A stretch of DNA of 64,000 nucleotides, taken from contig CM043968.1 in NCBI GenBank assembly GCA_014529385.2, forward strand, positions 28,791,513 to 28,855,512, read 5' to 3'. Shown one piece after another: positions 1 to 12,012 of this stretch (positions are counted from its first letter, which is position 1; each line of letters opens with the position of its first letter). The notes below the pieces were generated by a model. That model was not told the origin of the DNA, searched no databases, and saw only the letters and a list, made by a program, of their open reading frames with translations. Made by a program: the position numbers and the translations under genes. This DNA comes from Adiantum capillus-veneris (Eukaryota; Streptophyta; Polypodiopsida; Polypodiales; Pteridaceae).

Positions 1-299
1 GATACTATGCTTAATTTTTGTGGAATAGGCCCAGAGGCATTTGATCATGTTGTTCCACTGCTTGACACTCTAATAGAACTACCATTTCTTGTTGAGTCTT
101 TCTTTGGGCAAAGTGTTGATTCGTGAGTTGTAGGATAATTTCTTATGGATTTAATCTGTTGTATTTTCCAATAAAGTATTTTTTATTAAAGATCTACATT
201 TTGTGTGAGTGGTTTGTTTGAAGAGCTCAATCCTTCATGCCAACTACATTGATCAAGTTCTTTGCCCCTTTTTGACAAGTGAAAGACATTCACCAATTC

Positions 300-800
300 A
301 GTATTCTTAAGTCAATGGTTGTCTCTATATGCATCTTTCTAAGATTTTATGCCTTTCTTGAAGCATATATGAGACATTCTTTCAATGTCAACAAAGGAGC
401 CCAACCAAATGGAGTCATGAAGTAGATAGTGATAGTTAAAATTGATGTCCTTGGGAAACTTCTAGGATTCTTTGATGGAATTCCAGTCTTCCCACATTCT
501 AGCAGTCAAAGTTGAGCCACCTTGTTTAACCTTTTTTGTGGAGATGACAATCTCCTTCAAGTATAAACCTTTCCATGCTTTGTCCTCTCCACAAAAATTA
601 GATGACTTTTTCTTTGTACTAGGCATGACCAGAGTCATCAAACTTTATGGATCTAAATATCCCCTTTTCTACCATCTTATCAACCATCCTTGTAGATTGA
701 GCACACTCAACTCTCTACTAGCTTTTGATTGGAAGAAAAGTTTCCAAGAGACCTTCAAAATCTTGTTATGGAGATTCTCTCCTCCCCATAGGAATCTTCT
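300..800 (-). pseudogene. Possible LINE reverse-transcriptase C-terminal relic
   Basis: On the minus strand, pieces of frame separated by stops and shifts resemble the thumb and linker part of plant L1-type LINEs. One stretch near 700-760 reads VSWKLFFQS. Another near 393-417 reads DSIWLGSF and is followed downstream by a GIK-type motif, as in LINE linker regions. No catalytic motif survives. The plus-strand open frames across 472-922 have no recognisable domain and look like chance. Low confidence; it could be any old retroelement debris. Confidence 0.25.
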
Positions 801-2508
<1,708 letters not shown>

Positions 2509-2520
2509 GCTCTGATACCA
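2509..2520 (-). other. Copia-type primer binding site relic (tRNA-iMet)
   Basis: The minus strand reads TGGTATCAGAGC, the exact 12-nt complement of the initiator-Met tRNA 3' end used by most plant copia and many gypsy elements. The 270 bp to its right (2521-2790) would then be the 5' LTR of a minus-strand element. No TG/CA ends or second LTR could be fixed, so only the site is firm. Confidence 0.45.
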
Positions 2521-2790
2521 ATCGCAGAGTGTGAGTGATGTGTGCAAATAGAGCACATAGCAAGAGCTGGGAGAAGAAGATACACACGGCACACAAAGTG
2601 GACTTCTAGTTACAATGTGTGACTAGGGCTTGAGAGTCCTTATTAGTTAGACTACAAAGAATGAATGGTGTCTGTCCGCCCGCATACCTAGGGCTAGCAT
2701 ATTGGGCTTTATCTCCCTAAGAGAGCTTGGCTTCTAGACTACCTCTACAGAATACGACGAGCAACAAATGCTTCTACCACTCTAAATGTG

Positions 2791-3313
2791 CTAATCTCAT
2801 AGGAGGATGTTTAATATATCCATTAACAAATTATTAATTAAGCTAATCAATGCAAAGATTAGGACACAAGGAATACCAAGAAATAATGAAAGTTGCATTC
2901 TGAGAATCAACATGAGCGTAGCATGCGACAAGAGTTTTGGTGAGCAAACGGTTTATTCACGTCACCCTCACTCAAGACCTCCATTTACAAATAAGCTTAT
3001 TTTCACTTATTAGGTCGGACTGGTCACAACCCGGGCACTACCAAGTCTCGACACTTATTCTCAAGGTGGACTATAAAAACTTGAAGCAACCTTGCCAAAA
3101 ATATGTTTTACAAGCTTGCTAGCTAGCGGGAATTAATTAATTACTCCATTCGACGCCCAGTAGCCGAACTATCAAAACAGTGTAAAAATTGCACCGGATG
3201 GGCCTATACCTATTGGAACTTCCTAAAGCTACCAAAAATTTTCTAAAGTTGTCGGAGCCCCAAACAAATGCTTGGCTTGGTAATAAGAGCCTTTAATTTA
3301 GCTTTTGACTAGC
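2791..3313. other. Unassigned
   Basis: No supported gene. Two short overlapping open frames (2807-3122) have no recognisable motifs. Homology to Gypsy-A appears only from about 3345. Confidence 0.35.
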
Positions 3314-3344
3314 TTACATTTGGGAAATTTCACTTACCCCTGTA

Positions 3345-3914
3345 ATGAGATATTGGCTCGGAGAACTCAATAGACCGCCAATAATGAAAGTAAAAAGAGA
3401 AAGAGTTCCCAAGGAAAGACAGATAAGGATACACAACCTCGGCTCACTCTTCGAGAGAGGGCCAATTACATCAAAGAAGGGAAGTGTTTTGGTCGCGAGA
3501 AACATGGGCACATCTCCGCAAAGTGCCCCAAAAAGGCACATCAGAAAGACATGCCAGAGAGCTCGAGAGTAGTAGAGGAACGTGGCAGAAAAGGAAAGAT
3601 GAAAGCAGGACTTGTACCAAATTGCATGGGTACTGACCCAAGCTTGATTGATGAAAGTACAGAACTTTGCCGATCTTGGGGCAAAGTGAGAGATCAAGAA
3701 GCCCTGATTTTCTTCAATGGAGGAGCCAATGCTAGCTTCATTTCACCTGAATTGGAGATGCGGCTTGATATTACACCCGATAGGATGGGACCACCAATAG
3801 AGATAGTTCTAGCGGCACCCGGACGGGACATAGCCATTACACCTGTCATTGGCAAACTTCAGTTGCATTGTCAGGGGTATTTGGGGCACGAGGACTTTTA
3901 CATAATGCCCTTGG
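3345..3914 (+). pseudogene. Gypsy-A: end of gag and protease, left of the copia insertion
   Basis: This is the left part of a decayed Ty3/gypsy polyprotein. A degenerate CCHC knuckle lies at about 3480-3535, where the second cysteine is an arginine (C-F-G-R-E-K-H-G-H-I-S-A-K-C), and it sits in a different frame from the following protease. The protease-like segment has FFNGGANASF where active enzymes have D-[ST]-G-A, so the catalytic Asp is Asn. The same linker (ITPDRMGPPIE) occurs in Gypsy-E at 51.7 kb, so the two are one family. No 5' LTR is seen. Coding stops at 3914, where Copia-1 has inserted, and resumes in frame after 9101. Confidence 0.85.
3910..3914. repeat. Left target-site duplication of Copia-1 (CTTGG)
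   Basis: The five bases directly left of the LTR are CTTGG, identical to 9097-9101 right of the other LTR. A 5-bp duplication is standard for copia integrase. Confidence 0.95.
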
Positions 3915-4191
3915 TGTTGAAGATGATGAAACAGGAAACAGAAGGAAAACAACAACTCAGAGTAGGAAGAAGATGGAGAAGGAGAAGACACAGAGCTTGT
4001 GTACAAGATCTCTGTAGTCTCTCTCTCTGTATTGGAATAATAATTTTTCCAAACTCAGAGCTACAAAGCTTATATGAAACCCTAAGAGATAAGGTGTCCT
4101 TTCACATCGGATGTCCAGGGGGAAAAACCCAGTGGGAGAAAAGTGCCCCTGGTGAAGCGCGTATACACACTAACACTACTACATGTCTACA
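3915..4191 (-). repeat. Copia-1 3' LTR
   Basis: 277 bp, TG...CA, 99.3% identical by eye to 8820-9096. In the sense of the element it is the downstream LTR and should supply the polyadenylation signal. A TATA-like ATATAAGC on the minus strand near 4067-4078 is shared by both copies. Confidence 0.97.
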
Positions 4192-4203
4192 AATCCCCCC
4201 TGT
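4192..4203 (-). other. Copia-1 polypurine tract
   Basis: The minus strand reads ACAGGGGGGATT immediately before the TGTAGACATG start of the 3' LTR. This is the expected place and composition for the plus-strand primer. The same GGGGGGATT core precedes the Copia-2 LTR at 13986. Confidence 0.9.
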
Positions 4204-4238
4204 AGTGATAGTGTGAATCCGTACAAGGTAGCAGATCA

Positions 4239-7200
4239 TCATGTGTATGAGAGTAAGCCCAAAGCTTTTCGAAAAGCTTCAAACTTTTCTCGTGATAACG
4301 CCTTCGTAAATAGATCTGCAATGTTATCCTGTGTAGGACAGTAAGTTAGTGTGATCTCCCCTGCATGTAGCCTTTCCCTGACATAGTGGTAGTGAACCTC
4401 TATGTGCTTTGTTCTTGCATGAAATACTGGATTCCTTGCAACTGCCATAGCACTCTGACTGTCAGTGAAAATGGTAGTGGGTGCCTGTTGACACTCACAA
4501 AGATCTGCCAACAACCTGCGTATCCATACACAATCAACTGTTGCCGTGAAAGTTGCCCTGTACTCAGCTTCACAAGTTGATGTATCCACTGTGGGTTGCT
4601 TCTTGCTTAGCCAAGATATACATGCATTTCCCAAGAAAAAACAATTGCCACTTGTGGAATGTCGTGTGTCAAAATCACCAGCCCAATCTGAATCGCTGTA
4701 ACCAAGAAGCTGCATAGAACTGTGCTTTCCACACATATCTCTCCTTGGAAAGAACATGGCAAGATTAGGGGTACCTGAAAGGTAACGAAGTATGCGCTTC
4801 ACAGCCTGCCAATGATGCATACCTGGGCTGTGCATAAATCTGCTTGCTTGTGAAACCCCAAATTGAATGTCTGGACGAGTGTTGCCTGCCAAATATATCA
4901 AGCAACCAACCGCTGCTGCATAAGTATGTACATCAAAAGGTTCTCCAGCATCGTGCATGCTCAACTTTGATCCAGTTTCTACGGGTGTAGAGATTGGCTT
5001 ACAATTTTGCATACCAAACTTGTCCAAAATTTTATGCAAATATTTTGCCTGCAACATGTATATGCCATCCTCTGATTGCACAAACTGAATACCCAAGTAA
5101 TAATGTAGCAAACCAAGATCAGACATCTCAAAGGTTTTTCTCAAAGCATCTTTAAACGCTTCAATTTCATTTGCATTATTGCCTGTAAGAAGCATATCAT
5201 CCACATAAAGTGTTAGCATAATGAGAACTCCATCTCTCTTTTTGACATACAAAGTACTTTCTGTTGGACTATTCTGAAATCCCTGGCCAATCAAATAAGT
5301 ATGTATCTTCTCATACCATGCTCTTGGAGCCTGTTTGAGACCATACAAAGCTTTACGCAATCTACATACCTTTTGCTCTTGACCTTTTACAACAAAACCA
5401 CTTGGTTGACTTACATAAACTTCTTCCTGCAAATCACCATTCAAAAAAGCAGTTTTGATATCCAACTGATGCACTTTCCAACCATGATGAGCAGCAATTG
5501 CAACTAGTGATCTAACTGTGGACGCACGAGAAGTAGGAGCAAAGGTTTCATCATAATCTATGCCTTTCTGTTGCGCATAGCCTTTTGCCACAAGCCTTGC
5601 TTTGTACCTGTCAACAGTACCATCTTGTTTCCTTTTTACCTTAAAAACCCACTTTGTACCAATAGGATTTTTACCTGTAGGCAAGTCCACTAGATCCCAT
5701 GTATGATTCTTATGAATAGAATCAATTTCTTGCTGCATAGCATCTTTCCACTGAACACACTCTAAAGCTTGTTCAAATGAATCAGGCTCATCTGCATCAC
5801 AAAGAGTGCTAAAGCAAGCCAAATCTACTTGCTCTCTGCCAAAAGTAGTACCAGCACGTGTTTTTCGTGGCAACGGTGCATCCAACTTGCTATCCTGCAA
5901 AGTTTTCTGAACCCATTTAGGCAAGGTTCTTTCTTCCCTGAGAACTTCTTGCTCTTCATGCACAATTTCCTCTACATCATGAGGTGTCACATGCTGATCA
6001 AAAGATTGATCAAGATTATCAACCTGTTGTGATTCTTGATTCTCCACAAAAGAAGGAAGCAAACCTTCAAATACATCATGTGTCTGCATATGAGGTGCAT
6101 CAAAAGCAACCATAGGTTGAGCAGTAGTTTCTGCAAAAATTACATCACGACTTTCAAAAATCTTGTTTGTAGCAGGATTGTAAAGTCTATAACCTTTACT
6201 TCCACTACTGTACCCCACAAATATACATTTGATTGCCTTATCATCAAGCTTCCCACGTAACTGCTGAGGGATGTGAGCATAAGCAAGACAACCAAAAACA
6301 CGAAGATAGCTGACTGAAGGTTTTTTGTCATACCAAGCTTCATATGCAGTAATGGTCTTCAAGGCACGAGTAGGACACCTGTTCAAAACATGTGCTGCAC
6401 AAGCAACTGCCTCCATCCATAGCTTATGAGGCAAACTCTTAGCCTTGAGCATACATCTAGCTGTCTCCATTAAAGACCTGTTCTTCCTTTCTGCAACACC
6501 ATTCTGTTGTGGTGTGTATGGCATAGTGCATTGGTGTTTAATGCCTTTCTTTCCCAAAAAATCCTTAAATACACCTGACATGTATTCACCTCCTCGATCG
6601 GTACGAAGAGTCTGTACTTTGCAACCTGTTTTATTTTCAACCATGGAGACATAATGTTGAAAAACTGCAAACACATCTGACTTTGCTTTGAGTGGATACA
6701 CCCAACAAAACCTGGAAAAGTCATCAATGAAGGTCACAAAATAAAGGCTGTTTCCTATAGATGGCGTCCTCATAGGACCACATACATCACTGTGTACAAG
6801 CTGCAACTTTCGTGTCGCTCTAACTGAACCATCCTGCGAAAATGCAAATCTGTGCATCTTTCCAAGAACGCAACCTTCACATACATGTTTTGGTGGCATC
6901 TCCAATAAAGACAAATCATGCACCATATTATGACGTTGTAAAGTCATCAAACTGCCATAACCAACATGCCCAAATCTAGCATGCCACAACTCAGCATCCT
7001 GCATGGCCTGAGTCTTTGTTTCTGCAATACGTACCTGAATCTGCTTTTCATAACGATCTAGCACAAATAGTCCATTGTCCAGCGTACCTGTAGTGATAAG
7101 AGAATAACCATTCTCTCGATCTCGTACAACACATCTGTCATCCTCAAAAATGACCCGAAGACCATTTTTTGCAAGAGAGGATACAGACAACAAATTCTTC

Positions 7201-8435
7201 TTGATCCCTGGAACATATAAGACATCTGGCAAGCATAAATCTGAACCATCTGAAATGGTAATCAAAATCTTACCAACGCCTTTGATTGGATAAGAAGCAT
7301 TATTTGCACATGTCACCTTCTTTCCTGCTGGAGCTGCATCCAATGAACAAAACAAATCCTTCCTTGAAGTAATATGCCTGGATGCACCACTATCAAAGTA
7401 CCAAATCATTTGTGTCTTGTCAACACTGTAAGCAAAAAAATTTGAACATACTACAAAAGCATAAGAATCCTGCACAAAGTTTGCAGACTCTTCTTTAGCT
7501 GTAGAAGAATCACCAGAAGCTGAAACAACCAAACTTGACTCTTTCTTCTTTTCTTTAGCAATTCGCTTTTTACACTCACTAATGTAGTGACCAGGTTTCT
7601 TGCAGTAGTGACATTTACCTTTCTTCTTGGACTTGTCGGAATCACCTTTAGACTTCTCTGAAGATTGTCCTGCACTAGACTTGGAGTGATGAGCACTCTC
7701 TTTACCCCTGTTTTTGTTCTGTACAACAAGAGCATGATCCATACCATCCACCTGTAAAGACTTGTTCTTACGTGATTGATCCTCCTGCAATAGCAAAGCC
7801 ACTAACTCTTCAAAATGAAGAGGGTCAGGATTAGCTCGCAAAGACAGAGTCAAAGAAGTCTGAAAAGTCAAATAAGATGGTGGTAGTGAATTGAGTGTTT
7901 TGGAAACCAAGTCCTTCTCTGGAATCACTTCATCAATGCTAAGCAATTGCTCTTTAAGATCCCTGATTTTTGTAAGATGCTCGACAATATCGTCACCTTC
8001 GTCCATCTGTATTTTGTCAAGTTGTTTCTTCAAAAACTCTATTCTGGCAGCGTTTCTTCCTCCAAACATAGCTTGCAGAGTGTTCCAAGCATCCTCAGAA
8101 GTTCTGCAAGATCTGATATGTGGTGTGATTGTCCTCTTTATGGTTAAGGCAATCACAGCCATAGCCTGTGCATCTTTAGTATCCCATCTCTTTTGCTCTG
8201 GAGTGACTTGTGAGGGTCCTGCACCAACTGCTGCACCACGACCAGGCATGGCAGGTGCAATGCTACCTGGACGAACTTCATCTCCAGATACATAATCCCA
8301 CAATCCTTTACCAACCAAAACATTTTTGGCCATAAAAGACCAAAGAGAATAGTTGGTACCATCCAATTTGTCTTCGGATGTAAACGCACCAAAAATCTCT
8401 TTCTCCGTAGATTGAGCCATACTGTAGATGCACAC
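4239..8435 (-). CDS. Copia-1 gag-pol polyprotein
   Basis: One 1398-codon frame codes for the capsid and all enzymes of a Ty1/copia element. In order: a gag region (residues 1-270); a zinc knuckle C275-C278-H283-C288; an aspartic protease with DSGA at D348; an integrase HHCC site (H485, H490, C519, C522) and a D550-D613-E649 triad; a reverse transcriptase with the catalytic YVDDM box; and RNase H (GYSDSDWAGD, then DSQSA). The tail TKHIEVHYHYVRE is typical of plant copia. Every catalytic residue I can check is present and there is no internal stop. The first ATG gives MCIYSMAQSTEK; the second (residue 6, about 8420) gives the MAQS start usual for such gags and is the likelier one. The gene lies between PBS and PPT with a 370-nt leader. 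Confidence 0.97.
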   Translation of the reverse strand: MCIYSMAQSTEKEIFGAFTSEDKLDGTNYSLWSFMAKNVLVGKGLWDYVSGDEVRPGSIAPAMPGRGAAVGAGPSQVTPEQKRWDTKDAQAMAVIALTIKRTITPHIRSCRTSEDAWNTLQAMFGGRNAARIEFLKKQLDKIQMDEGDDIVEHLTKIRDLKEQLLSIDEVIPEKDLVSKTLNSLPPSYLTFQTSLTLSLRANPDPLHFEELVALLLQEDQSRKNKSLQVDGMDHALVVQNKNRGKESAHHSKSSAGQSSEKSKGDSDKSKKKGKCHYCKKPGHYISECKKRIAKEKKKESSLVVSASGDSSTAKEESANFVQDSYAFVVCSNFFAYSVDKTQMIWYFDSGASRHITSRKDLFCSLDAAPAGKKVTCANNASYPIKGVGKILITISDGSDLCLPDVLYVPGIKKNLLSVSSLAKNGLRVIFEDDRCVVRDRENGYSLITTGTLDNGLFVLDRYEKQIQVRIAETKTQAMQDAELWHARFGHVGYGSLMTLQRHNMVHDLSLLEMPPKHVCEGCVLGKMHRFAFSQDGSVRATRKLQLVHSDVCGPMRTPSIGNSLYFVTFIDDFSRFCWVYPLKAKSDVFAVFQHYVSMVENKTGCKVQTLRTDRGGEYMSGVFKDFLGKKGIKHQCTMPYTPQQNGVAERKNRSLMETARCMLKAKSLPHKLWMEAVACAAHVLNRCPTRALKTITAYEAWYDKKPSVSYLRVFGCLAYAHIPQQLRGKLDDKAIKCIFVGYSSGSKGYRLYNPATNKIFESRDVIFAETTAQPMVAFDAPHMQTHDVFEGLLPSFVENQESQQVDNLDQSFDQHVTPHDVEEIVHEEQEVLREERTLPKWVQKTLQDSKLDAPLPRKTRAGTTFGREQVDLACFSTLCDADEPDSFEQALECVQWKDAMQQEIDSIHKNHTWDLVDLPTGKNPIGTKWVFKVKRKQDGTVDRYKARLVAKGYAQQKGIDYDETFAPTSRASTVRSLVAIAAHHGWKVHQLDIKTAFLNGDLQEEVYVSQPSGFVVKGQEQKVCRLRKALYGLKQAPRAWYEKIHTYLIGQGFQNSPTESTLYVKKRDGVLIMLTLYVDDMLLTGNNANEIEAFKDALRKTFEMSDLGLLHYYLGIQFVQSEDGIYMLQAKYLHKILDKFGMQNCKPISTPVETGSKLSMHDAGEPFDVHTYAAAVGCLIYLAGNTRPDIQFGVSQASRFMHSPGMHHWQAVKRILRYLSGTPNLAMFFPRRDMCGKHSSMQLLGYSDSDWAGDFDTRHSTSGNCFFLGNACISWLSKKQPTVDTSTCEAEYRATFTATVDCVWIRRLLADLCECQQAPTTIFTDSQSAMAVARNPVFHARTKHIEVHYHYVRERLHAGEITLTYCPTQDNIADLFTKALSREKFEAFRKALGLLSYT

Positions 8436-8805
8436 AAGAGAGCAAAAGAACCTCCAAGAGATTCACAAATCTCCTCTCCAATCCAAGCCAAACTCTACAC
8501 AAAATCTCAGCACAAAGCTAAGACAAGCTGCTTCCCAAAAGAACTGTTTACCTGAAGAAAATCTGCCAAAAAGCACACCCTCTTGATCTAAACACCTCGG
8601 AAAAGTAACTTCTGCTACGCTGCTCAGAACGAAATTCTGAGGGCTCGAACGGCTTCGAAAGGGGGGTAAAACTGCAGGTCTCCTGCGCAGAATACTCCCG
8701 GAACGTCGAGGATGCTTCCACGAACAAATTTTCCAAAAACTGCCTGAAAACTGCGATTGCGCGCGCGGACGCGAAAACGCAAGTAGAAGCTCTGGAAATC
8801 ACCTC

Positions 8806-8817
8806 GCTCTTATACCA
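8806..8817 (-). other. Copia-1 primer binding site
   Basis: The minus strand reads TGGTATAAGAGC, two bases inside the 5' LTR. It matches the initiator-Met tRNA complement TGGTATCAGAGC except for one base (A for C). Confidence 0.92.
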
Positions 8818-8819
8818 AT

Positions 8820-9096
8820 TGTTGAAGATGATGAAACAGGAAACAGAAGGAAAACAACAACTCAGAGTAGGAAGAAGATGGAGAAGGAGAAGACACAGAG
8901 CTTGTGTACGAGATCTCTGTAGTCTCTCTCTCTGTATTGGAATAATAATTTTTCCAAACTCAGAGCTACAAAGCTTATATGAAACCCTAAGAGATAAGGT
9001 GTCCTTTCACACCGGATGTCCAGGGGGAAAAACCCAGTGGGAGAAAAGTGCCCCTGGTGAAGCGCGTATACACACTAACACTACTACATGTCTACA
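8820..9096 (-). repeat. Copia-1 5' LTR
   Basis: 277 bp with TG and CA ends. In the sense of the element it is the upstream LTR and therefore its promoter. It differs from 3915-4191 at two single bases. Confidence 0.97.
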
Positions 9097-9101
9097 CTTG
9101 G
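9097..9101. repeat. Right target-site duplication of Copia-1 (CTTGG)
   Basis: CTTGG directly right of the LTR, matching 3910-3914. Removing the element and one copy leaves the Gypsy-A frame open across the junction. Confidence 0.95.
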
Positions 9102-10149
9102 AAGGTTGTGATGTCCTTCTAGGAGTTCCTTGGTACCATTGGAACAATGTCATGGTCGATTATCAGGCAAAGAAAGCAATGTTGATGAATGAAAAGGGCC
9201 AAAAATTTGTACTTGGTGTAAAATTGAAGGGCGAGTCCGTCCATATTGTATCGCCTTTGACCATTTCCAAATTAATGAAATCCTGTATTAATGAAATCCA
9301 GTCTCTTTGTTTACTCGATCTACTTGAAAGAGTTAAATAATGAACACAGAACAAATATATCTGAACTGGATAGAGAAAACCAAGATTTTCTCCACACTCA
9401 TGCCGATTGCTTCTCCGAGGGCCTGCCAAGCGAGTTGCCCCATCTTGACCTCAGGATCACACCATTGATATGATACCTAGAAGCACACCACCAAACCGGC
9501 CACCTTATCGTGTTGGCCGAGCCCAAAATGAAGAGATTATGAACCAAGTGAAAGATCTTCTGGAAAAGGGTCTATCCAACCGAGTACTTCACCCTATTGC
9601 TCTCCAGTGTTGTTGGTTTTAAAGAAAGAAGGATCTTGGAGAATGTGCATTGATTACAGAGCTCTCAATAGAATCATCATCAAGAACAGATTTTTGATTC
9701 CAAGGATTAATGTTATTCTTGACCGACTTCAGGGATCCTCTTGTTTCAGCAGGATTGATTTGAAAAGCGGATATCATCATATCCGAATCGCACCGGGAGA
9801 TGTCTATAAGACAGCCTTCTGGAAGAGCTTCGGTTTGTATGAATTGTTGGTGATGCCTTTTGGCCTTACCAATGCTCCAACGACTTTCAACCAAATAATG
9901 GATAGGATTTTTAGAGAGTATAGATCATTTGTCGGCACTTTCTTTGATGACATTATAGTCTTCTCCAAGGATAAAGCAGAATTTTTCTTGCCGGAGATAC
10001 ACTTTTTGGGACACATCATCTCAGCAGCAGTAGGAGTACAGATGGATCCGGCCAAGATTGAGACTATATGTAATTGGCCTAATTTGAAGAATGTCCATGA
10101 AGTTAGAAGCTTCTTGGGCTTGTGTTCTTACTACCGGCGGTTCATTTGA
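9102..10149 (+). pseudogene. Gypsy-A: protease tail and reverse transcriptase
   Basis: This continues the gypsy polyprotein interrupted at 3914. It begins with GCDVLLGVPWYHW, the conserved end of the retropepsin domain, then a linker with stops near 9337 and 9472. The reverse transcriptase runs from about 9530 to 10149, with [30 protein letters not shown] and the catalytic FFDDII. Compared with Gypsy-E it lacks about 27 codons between the FSKDKAE and FFLPEIHFLG motifs (about 9978), an in-frame internal deletion of the palm-thumb connection. A stop follows YYRRFI at 10149. Not functional. Confidence 0.9.
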
Positions 10150-10760
10150 AAACTTGCACAGGTAGCTTCCCCTTTGCACATTCTGACACAGAAAGGAGTC
10201 CCTTTCTCATGGGGACCCACATAGGTGAATTCCTTTTAGACACTAAAAGAGAAATTGACTAATGGACCAGTATTGACTTTGCCGGATTTGCTAAAGTCAT
10301 TTGAAGTATATTGTGATGCTTGTGGCCGTAGTCTGGGAGCGGTCTTAATGCAAGAAGGCCATGTGATTGCCTATGAAAGCCGATTGTTTTCATGGCCAGA
10401 ATTGACATCACAGATTTACGAGAAAGATCTTTTAGCAGTGATCCATGCTCTTACTCAGTGGCGACATTACCTACTTGGGGCCGACTTCACAGTATTTCAC
10501 CGATCGTCAAAGTTTACTCTACTTCTTGTCATAGAAGCAGCTTTTGAAAACGCAGATGCGGTGGGCTAACATCTTGTCACAGTTTCACTTCCAGATTGTC
10601 CATGTTCAGGGACAAAAGAACTTGGTGGTAGATGCTTTATCTCGGAAACCACTAGTCTTGGCTATTTCCGTGATTCATCATAGAAGCTTCCAGGACATGG
10701 TTGATCAGTACGCCACAAATTCAGATTTCTCCGATGTATTCACTCAAATATAGAACGGGG
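10150..10760 (+). pseudogene. Gypsy-A: RNase H
   Basis: RNase H of the same element. The frame 10255-10569 carries FEVYCDACGRSLGAVLMQE, which holds the first catalytic Asp, and HALTQWRHYLLGADF. It then shifts frame, and QIVHVQGQKNLVVDALSR at the domain end is read from 10544. The TDNQSL segment with a catalytic Asp is destroyed by the frameshift near 10500. A stop at 10753 precedes the integrase. Confidence 0.88.
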
Positions 10761-10800
10761 AGGTAGTAGAGGGATATTCCATACGGGATGGCTACTTGAT

Positions 10801-11558
10801 GTAGAAAACGATGTTGTGCGTCACACAGCCATTGAGGGAAAAGGTTGAAGATTGAGTGCCATTGTCCACCTTTTACGGGTCACTGTGGCATTGACACCAC
10901 CTTCAAAGGTGTGGAGCATTACTTCTTTTGGCCAATAATCAAGAAGGATGTGGACGACTTTGTACGCAATTGTTTGGTATGTCAGAAGGTCAAGTTTGAT
11001 GGGCATGAGGCACAGGGATTGTTACAGCCTCTACCCATTCCCACCCGCCCCTTGGAAAGTATTGCTATGGATTTCATTTTTGGTATCCCAAAGACACAGA
11101 GTGGCCATGATGGCATTTGGATTGTCATCGACAGATCTAGCAAGCAAGCTTACTTCATTCTAGTGAAGAAAACAGTCAAGCCGGATCATTTAGCGAGACT
11201 GTTCATTGCACAGATTTTCAAACTACATGGCATGCCTGAGATAATAGTCTCTGACAGAGATCCTCAATTCACAAGTTTGTTTTGGAGGGCTATTTGGCAG
11301 AACATTGGCACACAGTTGCAATTCTCATCATCTTTCTACCCACAGGTAGATGGGCAATCTAAGATTGAAAATTCAGTTGTTCTAGATTTATTGAAGCCTT
11401 ACATTTCTGATCAAAAGACTCAATGGAAAAAAAAATTGCCATTGGTGGAATTTGCCTACAATAACACGATCCACTCTTCGACGGGGAAGGTGCCATTTGA
11501 GATCATTGAAGGTGCTCAAAAGGTTCCACCCTTCCTTAACACAAAAGATAAATGGTGA
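10801..11558 (+). pseudogene. Gypsy-A: integrase
   Basis: The zinc-binding part is visible (GHCGI, CLVCQKVKF), followed by the catalytic core with MDFIFGIP, VSDRDPQFTS and YPQVDGQSK, where the usual TDGQ E/R context is altered. Unlike Gypsy-E it keeps the segment between the first and second catalytic Asp. Reading ends at 11558, before the GPY/F module and the chromodomain that Gypsy-E still shows, so the 3' end and 3' LTR are missing. Confidence 0.9.
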
Positions 11559-11561
11559 CTA

Positions 11562-11741
11562 TGGTCTTGGGGGTGGTTTCACCTAGCTTGAATTAAAGTG
11601 AGACACTAGAGAATTGTGGGTGGTTTCACCTAGCTTGAGTTTAAGTGAGACACTAGAGAGTTGTGGAGTCACCTAGCTTAATTGTGGTCTTGGGGGTGGT
11701 GTCACCTAGCTTGAATTTATGATGCCTAGAGAGTTGTAGTC
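11562..11741. repeat. Imperfect tandem repeat, about 47-bp unit, four copies
   Basis: Units share the core TCACCTAGCTTGA followed by GAGACACTAGAGA and TTGTGG. Two copies are nearly complete, one is shortened and one diverged. The array starts right after the broken integrase frame of Gypsy-A. Confidence 0.85.
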
Positions 11742-12012
11742 TTGTGACCCCTTTGTGCCTCTTTGTTGTCTTAGAGCTCCCTTTTTCTAGTGTAGAACTA
11801 GGTTAGTGAGCCACATGGCCTCACATGAGAGTTTCTTGCTGACTTGCAGCTGTGGTGATGGAGGTCTACAAAAACACAATTTTCTTATGGCTACTGGCAC
11901 ATAGAGGTGCAACAATAGGTACCTAGGTAATTGGTATATGGTGGGGACGGCTAGCTAATTGCATTGAGTGCAGACACCCAAAGGAGACTGCCATTGTTTA
12001 TGGGATTGTTTG
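11742..12012. other. Unassigned spacer
   Basis: No gene or boundary motif seen between the tandem repeat and the Gypsy-G LTR. Confidence 0.35.

Larger units (their letters stand above)
3915..9096 (-). mobile_element. Copia-1: complete Ty1/copia LTR retrotransposon
   Basis: A 5182-bp element in minus orientation. It has two 277-bp LTRs starting TG and ending CA, a PBS two bases inside the upstream LTR, a G-rich polypurine tract abutting the downstream LTR, a 5-bp target duplication, and one uninterrupted gag-pol frame. The LTRs differ at only two positions (about 4005 and 4107 against 8910 and 9012), so the insertion is recent. It sits inside the protease-linker coding of Gypsy-A and splits it without loss. 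All enzymatic motifs are intact, so it may still be able to move. Confidence 0.98.

Noticed and set aside
3314-3697. 127-codon minus frame opposite Gypsy-A with hydrophobic stretches
   Set aside because: It is antisense to recognisable gypsy gag-protease coding on the plus strand.
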